Shown here one piece after another: positions 1 to 5,781 of a DNA stretch of 5,781 nucleotides. The first letter of the stretch is position 1. Each line of letters opens with the position of its first letter. The notes under the pieces were generated by a model, which saw only the letters and a list, made by a program, of their open reading frames with translations, ran no database searches and was not told where the DNA came from. Position numbers and translations under genes: made by a program. The stretch is from Flavobacteriales bacterium (lineage in GTDB: Bacteria; Bacteroidota; Bacteroidia; Flavobacteriales; UBA7430), in the NCBI GenBank assembly GCA_002685115.1, contig NYWQ01000081.1, forward strand, positions 1 to 5,781. Direction: 5' to 3'.

Positions 1-177
1 AAACACAACATAGATCGATTAAATTGGCTTGGTGCAGAGGGTAAAACTTATCACGAAATCATTGGCCCAAATAGTAAATACAGAGTTCATCCAGATCCTG
101 CAAAGCAGAACCCACTCTCAAATTTAAAATGGGATATAAATCAAGGTAGAGTTATAAAGATTGCTAAAAATGCATAG
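1..177 (+). CDS. C-terminal tail of an unrecognised protein, cut by the left edge
   Basis: Frame 1 is open from the first base for 58 codons and ends at TAG 175-177. The other two plus-strand frames close early (TAG at 11-13; TAA at 42-44). There is no in-frame ATG, so the start lies outside the window. The visible tail is polar and basic, with a segment reading L-N-W-L-G-A-E-G-K-T-Y-H-E and a proline-rich stretch R-V-H-P-D-P-A-K-Q-N-P-L, and it ends K-I-A-K-N-A. I do not recognise the family. It does not look like the end of a Vsr endonuclease or of a common integrase. It lies 47 bases upstream of the methyltransferase on the same strand with similar AT-rich composition, so it may belong to the same cassette (for example a regulator or nuclease). 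That role is a guess. Confidence 0.5.
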   Translation, partial: KHNIDRLNWLGAEGKTYHEIIGPNSKYRVHPDPAKQNPLSNLKWDINQGRVIKIAKNA

Positions 178-224
178 ATTTATAGCATCTATTTATCAAG
201 TGTAAGTGTTAAGATTTAACTCAA
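178..224 (+). promoter_or_regulatory. short AT-rich leader before the methyltransferase; possible weak extended -10
   Basis: This 47-base gap is the only noncoding space on the left side of the cassette, so any operon promoter inside the window should be here or within the preceding gene. TAAGAT at 210-215 is preceded by TGT at 207-209, which resembles an extended -10, but no -35 at normal spacing is visible. Initiation from it would give a nearly leaderless message for the ATG at 225. No hairpin terminator separates the upstream gene, so read-through from the left is equally plausible. The gap also has only a weak Shine-Dalgarno-like AAGA (211-214). Confidence 0.2.
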
Positions 225-1454
225 ATGAAGCAAGCTGAACTCATCCCCTCAATTTCTCAAAAAGACTGGCAAAAGAACAAATTTCATTTTCCTAAAAATA
301 TTATAAATGTAGCAACACTTTTTTCAGGTATTGGCGCAGTTGAGCATGCCTTGAAGAGGTTAAAGTTGAAATCAAAAATAGTCTTTGCCGGCGACATAGA
401 TCCTCATGTAAAAGATGCCTATTTTGCAAATTACAATATCAATAAAGAAGATTGGCACGATGATGTAACTGAATTCTCAGCAAAAAAATATAGAGGTAAG
501 GTTGATTTGCTTGTTGGTGGTAGCCCATGTCAATCTTTTTCAATGGCTGGAAGGCGAGGCGGGTTGGATGATGCTAGAGGCACTCTGTTTTATGATTTTA
601 TTCGTATCGTTCAAGAATCAAATCCTAAAATCTTTATTTTTGAAAATGTCAGAGGCGTTATTAATCATGACGGGGGTAACACATGGCGAGTTATGAAAGA
701 AATATTTAACAGCCTTTCAAACTATTCTTGGACGTTTAAAATTCTCAATAGTGCAGATTATGGAATGCCTCAGTCAAGAAATCGTTTATTTGTTGTTGGC
801 ATTAGAAAAGTTGTGAAGGGACTAAGAAATGTAAATAAACCCTTCTTATTTCCCCAGCCAATCTCGCTCAATAAAACAATGCAAGACTTTCTTGAAGATC
901 ATATAGATTCCTCATATTACATGGGAGAAAAAGGAGTTAAATTTGTAACAAAAATCCAAAATCAAAGAAAGCATTACACTCAGGTCAATGGTCAAATAGC
1001 CCTGTGTCAAAAGGCAAATCAACAAACTAATTGGCATGGAGATTTTATTTTTGAAGAGGTTGAGAATAAATTAAAATATGATGAATTCATCTTTGGTGTT
1101 AAGCAGGTTGATGATAAATATTATCTTTCTGAGACTGTTAAAAAGTATGTCTTGTCTTCGGGAACAAAAAACTACAAAGCTGCCCCTGGTACTGACCCAG
1201 AAATAGCACGAACTTTGCTTCAAAGCATGCATAAGATGCATCGCTCAGGTGTAGATAATTATGTATCACATAAAGGTAGGCTCAGAAGATTAACTCCTAG
1301 AGAGTGCTTAAGACTGATGGGTTTTAGAGACTCTTTTAAAATTGCAATCAGTGATACCCAAACCTACAGGCAAGCTGGTAACAGTATTGTGGTTGATGTG
1401 CTTATTGCCTTGCTAAAAGAATTGGACATTTCTCAATATGGACGCAAATCTTAA
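225..1454 (+). CDS. DNA (cytosine-5-)-methyltransferase (type II modification enzyme)
   Basis: Transfers a methyl group from S-adenosylmethionine to C5 of cytosine in a specific duplex site, probably marking host DNA as self. The ordered family motifs are visible in 409 residues. Motif I is F-S-G-I-G (33-37), with the acidic cofactor segment D-I-D-P (57-60). Motif IV is G-G-S-P-C-Q-S-F-S (98-106), with Cys102 as the predicted nucleophile. Motif VI is E-N-V (140-142) and motif VIII is Q-S-R-N-R (183-187). A variable target-recognition region spans about 195-350. Motif IX is L-T-P-R-E-C-L-R-L-M-G-F (356-367) and motif X is Q-A-G-N-S-I-V-V-D-V (383-392). All key residues are intact and the length is normal, so it should be active. 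The ATG at 225 is the first start after the in-frame TAA at 210-212. Its 3' end overlaps the next gene by 17 bases. The recognition sequence cannot be read from the protein by eye. Confidence 0.96.
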   Translation: MKQAELIPSISQKDWQKNKFHFPKNIINVATLFSGIGAVEHALKRLKLKSKIVFAGDIDPHVKDAYFANYNINKEDWHDDVTEFSAKKYRGKVDLLVGGSPCQSFSMAGRRGGLDDARGTLFYDFIRIVQESNPKIFIFENVRGVINHDGGNTWRVMKEIFNSLSNYSWTFKILNSADYGMPQSRNRLFVVGIRKVVKGLRNVNKPFLFPQPISLNKTMQDFLEDHIDSSYYMGEKGVKFVTKIQNQRKHYTQVNGQIALCQKANQQTNWHGDFIFEEVENKLKYDEFIFGVKQVDDKYYLSETVKKYVLSSGTKNYKAAPGTDPEIARTLLQSMHKMHRSGVDNYVSHKGRLRRLTPRECLRLMGFRDSFKIAISDTQTYRQAGNSIVVDVLIALLKELDISQYGRKS

Positions 1455-2052
1455 GGCTTTCGATCACCCATTTTCTAATAAGGAGATAGCATTGGTGGAT
1501 TCATTTGTTTTAACTAAGTTAGGGGAAGGGCACGGTGAATCAACTTTATACCTTGGCGGTAAAGGTGCTCATGAAGATATTGCAAGTTTCTTTGATGCCC
1601 CGTTTAAAGATAAAATGTTCCAAGTATATTTTAGTAAAGCAAACCTCCTTAAGATATTTAATTTTTATCAACCTTTTTATAAAAATCCACATAGTTTTTA
1701 TATGAGTGATGGTCGTTTAATTGAATTTCAAAATGATCTTTCCAAACATTATGATGAATGTTTCAAAAAAATTAATGCATCTGACGAATATGTATCTAAT
1801 GAAGTTGAATTATTGAATCCTGACTCACAAGACAGGCAATATTTGCGGGTTTTTGCAGGCTCCATACTCAGAGAGATTTTTCTGCCTTATTCTGTAAAAA
1901 TTTGTTTTAAAAAAATACATTTGCACAATAATCATCATTTAGATATCTTAATTGAATGTAGTCCATATATAGCTGCAAAAAAACATAATATTAAAGTAGG
2001 GGGCAAAAGCGTCAATGTTGAATTTAATTACCTTAACCCGTCAAAGGATTGA
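1438..2052 (+). CDS. hypothetical protein between methyltransferase and ATPase; candidate nuclease or specificity subunit
   Basis: A 204-residue protein of no family I recognise. It is soluble-looking, with no signal peptide or membrane segment. It has a glycine-rich stretch L-G-E-G-H-G-E-S-T-L-Y-L-G-G-K-G (28-43), an aromatic-rich middle (F-N-F-Y-Q-P-F-Y, about 74-81), and a C-terminal half with alternating strand-like segments such as D-I-L-I-E-C-S-P and V-N-V-E-F-N-Y-L. I see no clean PD-(D/E)XK, HNH, GIY-YIG or PLD motif. The ATG at 1438 is the only reasonable start, because the frame is closed by TAA at 1414-1416 and has no earlier start codon. It overlaps the methyltransferase by 17 bases and ends 6 bases before the GHKL ATPase, so it is probably translationally coupled to both. 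By position it could be the cognate restriction enzyme or an accessory subunit; that is inference from context only. Confidence 0.8.
   Translation: MDANLKAFDHPFSNKEIALVDSFVLTKLGEGHGESTLYLGGKGAHEDIASFFDAPFKDKMFQVYFSKANLLKIFNFYQPFYKNPHSFYMSDGRLIEFQNDLSKHYDECFKKINASDEYVSNEVELLNPDSQDRQYLRVFAGSILREIFLPYSVKICFKKIHLHNNHHLDILIECSPYIAAKKHNIKVGGKSVNVEFNYLNPSKD
2043..2048 (+). promoter_or_regulatory. Shine-Dalgarno-like site for the GHKL ATPase gene
   Basis: AAAGGA lies 10 bases before the ATG at 2059, inside the last codons of the preceding gene. It is the clearest ribosome-binding site in the cassette. The other cassette starts have only weak purine tracts and appear to depend on coupling to the upstream stop codon. 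It supports the ATG at 2059 as the true start. Confidence 0.5.
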
Positions 2053-2058
2053 ACTCGA

Positions 2059-3378
2059 ATGCCTAAAATAGAACAAACTCCCCCAAATGCTGCTAATTTT
2101 ATTTTTAGCTTGAGGAAACTTGGATATAGCTTTTCTTCTGCCTTAGCAGACATTATCGATAATTCAATTGGTCATGGAGAAGCCAATAAAATATTTATTA
2201 ATTATTATCCTCAAGAATCCTGGTTATCAATTCAGGATAACGGAATAGGTATGGATAAAAAAGATTTGTTAAATGCAATGACTCTAGGCAGCTCAAGCCC
2301 TGAATCTATTAGAAGTGAAAATGATCTAGGTAGGTTTGGATGCGGCTTAAAAACCGCTAGTTTTTCTCAATGCACTAAATTAACAGTTATCTCAAATCAA
2401 AAAAATACAGTATCTGCTGCATGTTGGAACCTTGAACGAATTAAACAATCGGGTACTTGGGATCTAGAAGTATTAAATAAAAATGAAATAAACGATCTAA
2501 CAACAAAATATGATCTCACCATTGATAAATCTGGAACAATTATTCTTTGGGAAGATATAGATTCACTTCGTGGAAAAGATGATCAAGAAATAGAGGATGA
2601 TCAAGCAGCTAAAATAGATGAGAGCAAAAGCCATCTAAGTTTAGTTTTTCATAGATTTATCGAGGAGAAATTAATAAGTATTAATTTTAACCATGAAGAC
2701 TTGAAGCCCCTCAATCCTTTTCTTGAAGGTAAGGCAAAAACTCATCAAACACCAATTCAACATTTTTTATTGCCATCCTCCTTTGTAAATCAATCTGATA
2801 AAGATAAAGACCAACAAAGTATTGCATTTACAGGATATACATTGCCTCCAATGAACAGTATCAAGGAAACTGACCAAGAGGTAGCTGATCTTGGCGATGG
2901 ATTGGCTCAATCACAAGGATTTTATATATACAGAAATAAAAGATTGATTAGTTTTGGTGGTTGGTTTGGACTCAAGAAATATCAAGCACTGACTGAATTA
3001 GCAAGAGTAAAGGTTGATGTCCCTAATAGTTTGGATGAAGATTGGGCAACAGATGTAAAAAAAACTAAAATGGTGCCGCCTCCATCTGTAAAAAAAATGA
3101 TGAAGACATATCTTCAAAAACTAATTCAACCATCTCTAGATAGACAAAATGGGGCAGGCGCAGAAGCAATTAATAAATCACAACATTGGATGCGTGCTTT
3201 TGACGATGGTTATGCTCAATATTCAATTAATAAAGATACAGATGAATACAAAGAACTAGTATCGTCATTAACAAAAGATAAACGTTTGCTTTTAGATAAA
3301 TTCTCTAGAGAGGTTGCGGCTGATCTTCCATATGATCAGCTATATGTAGATATAGCAGACAAACAAATAAAAAAATAA
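2059..3378 (+). CDS. GHKL (HSP90/MutL/MORC-like) ATPase of a restriction-modification/defence system
   Basis: A 439-residue stand-alone ATPase with the Bergerat ATP-binding fold. The N-box is A-L-A-D-I-I-D-N-S-I (28-37), with Asn35 as the Mg-coordinating residue and an Asp (31) where Glu is usual. The G1 motif is D-N-G-I-G-M (60-65). The G2 lid is G-R-F-G-C-G-L-K-T-A-S (91-101). A second, S5-like transducer domain follows; G-F-Y-I-Y-R-N-K-R-L-I (287-297) and the lysine-rich K-K-T-K (334-337) fit its conserved strand and catalytic-lysine region. Such proteins usually dimerise on ATP binding and act as DNA clamps. No nuclease, CW zinc finger or coiled-coil domain is appended. It starts 6 bases after the previous stop and ends 3 bases before the Z1 gene, so the two ATPases are likely partners. 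Prokaryotic MORC/MutL-like ATPases beside Z1 and methyltransferase genes are a described defence-associated arrangement. The family assignment is firm; the mechanism is inferred. Confidence 0.92.
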   Translation: MPKIEQTPPNAANFIFSLRKLGYSFSSALADIIDNSIGHGEANKIFINYYPQESWLSIQDNGIGMDKKDLLNAMTLGSSSPESIRSENDLGRFGCGLKTASFSQCTKLTVISNQKNTVSAACWNLERIKQSGTWDLEVLNKNEINDLTTKYDLTIDKSGTIILWEDIDSLRGKDDQEIEDDQAAKIDESKSHLSLVFHRFIEEKLISINFNHEDLKPLNPFLEGKAKTHQTPIQHFLLPSSFVNQSDKDKDQQSIAFTGYTLPPMNSIKETDQEVADLGDGLAQSQGFYIYRNKRLISFGGWFGLKKYQALTELARVKVDVPNSLDEDWATDVKKTKMVPPPSVKKMMKTYLQKLIQPSLDRQNGAGAEAINKSQHWMRAFDDGYAQYSINKDTDEYKELVSSLTKDKRLLLDKFSREVAADLPYDQLYVDIADKQIKK

Positions 3379-3381
3379 ATT

Positions 3382-5238
3382 ATGAGCATACAAAATTTTT
3401 CATTAATCATCGAAGAAGCAAAGCTCAAACGATCTAATCAAGAGAGAATTAACGAATATTTGATGGATGAAAATGAAATTCGTAATTTGTGCGTAGAAGT
3501 TTGCAGTACATATAGAGCAAGTTTGGGAGATGATTATGATGTCGTAGAAAGTGAAGTCATTCAAACTTTGCTAGGAGATGCCCCAAGAACAATTAGTTCT
3601 CATGTAACCATTGATGAGGGTTTCACGCCATGGTTTATTCAAAGAAAAGCCAATATAGACTTAAAATATTGGGACAAGTACGCTTCTATACTTGGTAAAG
3701 AGCATCCCTCTAATGTTATTTACGCAACTGATGATGATACTGATCAAATTATGGATCGAATTGGTGATCCTGAAAATAATGCTTTTAATAAGAGAGGATT
3801 AGTAATGGGTAATGTCCAAATGGGCAAAACCATGAACTATATAGGCTTGATTACTAAAGCAGCAGATGCAGGGTATAAATTTATTGTCGTTATTGCAGGC
3901 GCTACTGAGGCATTGAGACAGCAAACTCAAAGCAGGGTTGATGATGGATTTCTTGGAAGAGAAAGCTCACCTGACGGAGTAATTCCATCTGTTGAAGACC
4001 TCTCAACTAGACCTAATTCATTAACAGGTAAAGATAAAGACTTTAATAGTATTACTGGACTTGATAGAGCAAATCTATACAGAAGCGATATGCCCATGGT
4101 TGTTGTCATTAAAAAAAATGCTAAAGTTTTAGAATCCCTAATTCATTGGGTTGAAAAAGCCCATTTCTTAAAAGGCCATTGCGTGCCTTCTCCTGAAGGT
4201 ACTCATTGTCCAATTTGTCGGAAAAAAACCATAAAATCTACCGAGGGTTCTTCAGCCATAGAAAATGAGCCCATGCTCTTATTAGATGATGAGGCAGATT
4301 ATGCAAGTGTTAATACCAATGATGCAGCGAAAAGAGTTACTAGAATCAATGAATTACTTAGAATACTCCTAAGTAAATTCCATCAAAAAAGCTATGTTGG
4401 CTACACTGCTACACCCTTTGCAAATATATTTATTAATCCTGAGTCATTGGGGGATGAGTCTGTGGAGGATGATTTATTTCCAAGACATTTTATTCATCAA
4501 ATTGGCACGCCGTCTAATTATCAAGGCCCATCAACATTTTTTGGTCCTGATGCAAATTGTAATTTAATCAAACCTATTGGTCTTATAACAGATCAAAAGA
4601 TTGAAAATTTTTATCAAATTGAAAGAGAATTCAATCCTGATACTGGAAAGTTTACTAGAAAAATTTTAGATGCATCTTTTTCAGGAATTCCCGATGAATT
4701 AAAAGAAGCGATTGAGTTGCTAAAAGGTGAAGGCCCCGAGGACTTGCAGGACCTGGTTATGAAATTGGGTATGGAAATTGTTCGCCTTGCTGGTGTTGCC
4801 GGATCCACTCTTTCTGCCAAACAAACTGTTCGTAAACATCTTGAAGACGGAAATGCTTTGCAAAAATTTAAGGATGTTGTCGAGTATCAGGGTGGGGATA
4901 CCAGGGTGATTGATAACCCGGAAAAACTCCCCACCGCAAAGCACACTAAAAAATTACCTGCTCCTAAACGTGGTTATGTTCACACTATAGACGCTGGGCA
5001 ACTTGCCCGTGGTGTTCAAATCCTTGCCCATGGCGAGGGAAAGAAATTTGATCCAGCTGCCGGAGTCGCAGAGCTTTGCAAAGTGGGGACTCAGATGAAA
5101 CAGGGAGAACCCCTTATGATCATTCATTATAACGATGAGAAACGATTGAGTGTGGCTATGGAATATTTTAAAGCGGCTTATCGCTTAGCCCCGAAAAGAC
5201 CAAATCCTGCTCCTCTTGTAGTCGAGCGAGTTGCGTAA
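3382..5238 (+). CDS. chimeric ORF: truncated Z1-domain helicase-like ATPase fused in frame to thymidine phosphorylase C-terminus
   Basis: One uninterrupted 618-codon frame. Residues 1 to about 440 are the N-terminal part of a Z1 ATPase, a helicase-like P-loop family linked to restriction systems. The Walker A is G-N-V-Q-M-G-K-T (143-150), followed by A-A-D-A-G-Y-K-F-I-V-V-I-A-G (160-173). The Walker B/DEAD-like motif is L-L-L-D-D-E-A-D (299-306), and G-Y-T-A-T-P-F-A-N (340-348) follows. C267, C276 and C279 with H266 may form a small metal site. Intact Z1 proteins are usually several hundred residues longer, so the second half is missing. Residues about 441-618 match the end of pyrimidine-nucleoside phosphorylase instead. 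The ATG at 3382 follows the ATPase stop by 3 bases without a clear ribosome-binding site, suggesting coupled translation. A working bifunctional enzyme is unlikely, since neither parent is complete. The cause is recombination or misassembly. Confidence 0.88.
   Translation: MSIQNFSLIIEEAKLKRSNQERINEYLMDENEIRNLCVEVCSTYRASLGDDYDVVESEVIQTLLGDAPRTISSHVTIDEGFTPWFIQRKANIDLKYWDKYASILGKEHPSNVIYATDDDTDQIMDRIGDPENNAFNKRGLVMGNVQMGKTMNYIGLITKAADAGYKFIVVIAGATEALRQQTQSRVDDGFLGRESSPDGVIPSVEDLSTRPNSLTGKDKDFNSITGLDRANLYRSDMPMVVVIKKNAKVLESLIHWVEKAHFLKGHCVPSPEGTHCPICRKKTIKSTEGSSAIENEPMLLLDDEADYASVNTNDAAKRVTRINELLRILLSKFHQKSYVGYTATPFANIFINPESLGDESVEDDLFPRHFIHQIGTPSNYQGPSTFFGPDANCNLIKPIGLITDQKIENFYQIEREFNPDTGKFTRKILDASFSGIPDELKEAIELLKGEGPEDLQDLVMKLGMEIVRLAGVAGSTLSAKQTVRKHLEDGNALQKFKDVVEYQGGDTRVIDNPEKLPTAKHTKKLPAPKRGYVHTIDAGQLARGVQILAHGEGKKFDPAAGVAELCKVGTQMKQGEPLMIIHYNDEKRLSVAMEYFKAAYRLAPKRPNPAPLVVERVA
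4699..4716 (+). other. junction between Z1 gene and phosphorylase gene, at apparent microhomology
   Basis: Codons 440-445 read L-K-E-A-I-E. From family knowledge, Z1 proteins have a P-x-S/E-L-K-E-A-I segment after the nucleotide-binding core, and phosphorylases have a V-K-E-A-I-(E/D)-x-L-K-G-E-G segment before their C-terminal domain. The switch from one family to the other falls exactly here, so a short shared stretch such as AAAGAAGCGATT (4702-4713) probably belongs to both parents. G+C rises soon afterwards: by hand count 20 of 60 bases at 4381-4440 against 34 of 60 at 4981-5040. The exact crossover base cannot be fixed without the parental sequences. Confidence 0.75.
4702..5238 (+). pseudogene. 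3' remnant of pyrimidine-nucleoside/thymidine phosphorylase gene
   Basis: This segment encodes about 178 residues, roughly the last 40% of a thymidine or pyrimidine-nucleoside phosphorylase (phosphate-dependent cleavage of thymidine/uridine to base and (deoxy)ribose-1-phosphate, nucleoside salvage). Visible family hallmarks are K-G-E-G-P-E-D-L (448-455), Q-G-G-D-T-R-V-I-D-N-P-E-K-L-P (fusion residues about 509-523), and a complete C-terminal PYNP domain from R-G-Y-V-H-T-I-D-A-G to the natural end P-L-V-V-E-R-V-A. The N-terminal lobe and the phosphate- and base-binding residues (Arg171, Ser186 and Lys190 in E. coli numbering) are absent, so it cannot be catalytic alone. Its coding sequence is otherwise undamaged, with no frameshift or premature stop, which argues for a recent break or an assembly join rather than an old decayed pseudogene. 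It keeps its natural terminator and its convergent neighbour efp. Confidence 0.85.
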
Positions 5239-5272
5239 CGAATCGAATCAATTCGACTTTATATTTTTAAAG

Positions 5273-5304
5273 AGATGCCCTTCAATGGAGGGCATCTTTT
5301 TTTT
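5273..5304 (+). terminator. strong rho-independent terminator between convergent genes
   Basis: A stem of AGATGCCCT (5273-5281) pairs with AGGGCATCT (5289-5297) around a 7-base loop, and the stem's last T begins a run of eight T (5297-5304). It lies 34 bases after the phosphorylase stop and just before the end of efp. On the minus strand the same hairpin is followed only by a short, interrupted T tract (CTCTTTAAAAATAT), so it may serve efp as a weaker terminator. It looks like the native end of the phosphorylase transcript. Confidence 0.9.
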
Positions 5305-5306
5305 GC

Positions 5307-5781
5307 CTAGTTAACTCGGCCCAAGTACGAACGATCGTTTGTACTGATTTTAATAACATCGTCCTTTTTAATGAATAGGGGTACTTGAATTGTAATACCA
5401 GAAGAGATAGTGACTGGTTTAAGGACATTACCCGCAGTATCACCTCTTAAGGCTTCAGGAGCTTCAATCACTTTTGCTTCAACAGAAGCTGGTAATTCAA
5501 GCCGTATAGCTTCTCCGTCTACAAGTAAAATATCATAGGTGTTACCTTCCACCAAAAAATAGTCGTCTTCTCCAATTATGTCGCTCGGTAACACGGTATC
5601 TTCATAAGTTTCTAAATCCATGAAGTGATGTCCTTCAGTATCTTTGTAACTAAATTCAAGTTTCTGCGTAGTTGTGTGCATGAACTCGACATTATCTGTT
5701 GAGCGAAATTTTGTGGTAGTGGTTGAACCACTTTGCAGGTTTCGTAAGGTCGTTTGCACAAATCCTGCTTGCCTACCTTGG
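5307..5781 (-). CDS. efp: elongation factor P, N-terminus cut by the right edge
   Basis: EF-P binds between the P and E sites of the ribosome and rescues stalling at polyproline stretches. The minus-strand frame gives 157 residues from 5780 down to the TAG at 5307-5309. EF-P is usually about 185-190 residues, so about 30 are missing beyond the window. The visible part begins Q-G-R-Q-A-G-F-V-Q, the tip of domain I and its following strand. Next come the domain II segments L-R-N-L-Q-S-G-S and K-F-R-S-T-D-N-V-E, and a domain III ending with the signature G-I-T-I-Q-V-P-L-F-I-K-K-D-D-V-I-K-I-S-T followed by Y-L-G-R. A GTG at 5757-5759 is an internal Val, not the start, because family sequence continues upstream of it. 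Aligned by L-R-N-L, the residue at the post-translationally modified tip is Arg (codon 5772-5774). It is convergent with the phosphorylase remnant. Confidence 0.95.
   Translation of the reverse strand, partial: QGRQAGFVQTTLRNLQSGSTTTTKFRSTDNVEFMHTTTQKLEFSYKDTEGHHFMDLETYEDTVLPSDIIGEDDYFLVEGNTYDILLVDGEAIRLELPASVEAKVIEAPEALRGDTAGNVLKPVTISSGITIQVPLFIKKDDVIKISTNDRSYLGRVN

Noticed and set aside
502..696. Second plus-strand frame inside the methyltransferase gene
   Set aside because: It overlaps the conserved motif IV to VI region in another frame, and its translation has no family features.
3927..4109. Minus-strand open frame of 60 codons inside the Z1 gene
   Set aside because: It lies wholly antisense to a motif-rich coding region, with no recognisable product and no ribosome-binding context.
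4614..4944. Two overlapping minus-strand frames across the fusion region
   Set aside because: Both are antisense shadows of the chimeric gene. Their low-complexity, serine/proline- and phenylalanine-rich translations match no family I know.
3382..5238. A purpose-built bifunctional Z1-phosphorylase defence enzyme that depletes nucleosides
   Set aside because: The phosphorylase part lacks the N-terminal lobe and the substrate-binding residues, and the Z1 part lacks its second half. The join lies inside domains rather than at a linker, so a broken chimera is more likely.
5243..5256. Inverted repeat TCGAAT-CA-ATTCGA just after the phosphorylase stop
   Set aside because: The two-base spacer makes a poor hairpin and there is no T tract. 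It could be an operator-like palindrome, but nothing supports a function, and the clear terminator lies downstream.
1..5781. CRISPR array, tRNA, rRNA, insertion-sequence ends or integration-site repeats
   Set aside because: No regularly spaced repeats, cloverleaf sequence, transposase gene or matching terminal or direct repeats flanking the cassette were seen by eye.

Overview
The window joins two unrelated kinds of DNA. Positions 1 to about 4700 are an AT-rich, all-plus-strand restriction-modification/defence-type cassette. From about 4700 to the end the DNA is richer in G+C and holds housekeeping sequence: the 3' part of a pyrimidine-nucleoside (thymidine) phosphorylase gene, a strong intrinsic terminator, and a convergent elongation factor P gene cut by the right edge. 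The EF-P has the R-Q-A-G-F tip and the V-Q-T-T-L-R-N-L strand that I associate with Verrucomicrobiota, perhaps Opitutae. This host guess rests on memory of family sequences and is tentative.

Layout: the tail of an unrecognised gene (1-177); a DNA cytosine-5 methyltransferase (225-1454); an unrecognised 204-residue protein overlapping it by 17 bases (1438-2052); a stand-alone MORC/MutL-like GHKL ATPase (2059-3378); and a Z1-domain helicase-like ATPase gene (from 3382) whose reading frame continues without a break into the phosphorylase C-terminus and stops at 5238. A hairpin terminator lies at 5273-5304, followed by efp on the minus strand (5307 to beyond 5780).

The four cassette genes overlap or are 3-6 bases apart, so they look like one translationally coupled operon. 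Methyltransferase + MORC-like ATPase + Z1 ATPase matches the class of systems described by Iyer, Abhiman and Aravind (2008), in which such ATPases accompany modification enzymes and a PD-(D/E)XK nuclease. The likely division of labour is self-marking by the methyltransferase and ATP-driven sensing or remodelling of unmodified DNA by the two ATPases. No convincing nuclease is visible here. The effector may be the 204-residue protein, the lost C-terminal half of Z1, or a lost or unseen neighbour.

The most striking observation is the in-frame Z1::phosphorylase junction near 4699-4716. Both protein families appear to carry a K-E-A-I segment there. Either illegitimate recombination truncated both genes, or the window contains a chimeric assembly. 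In either case neither the defence ATPase nor the phosphorylase is complete.
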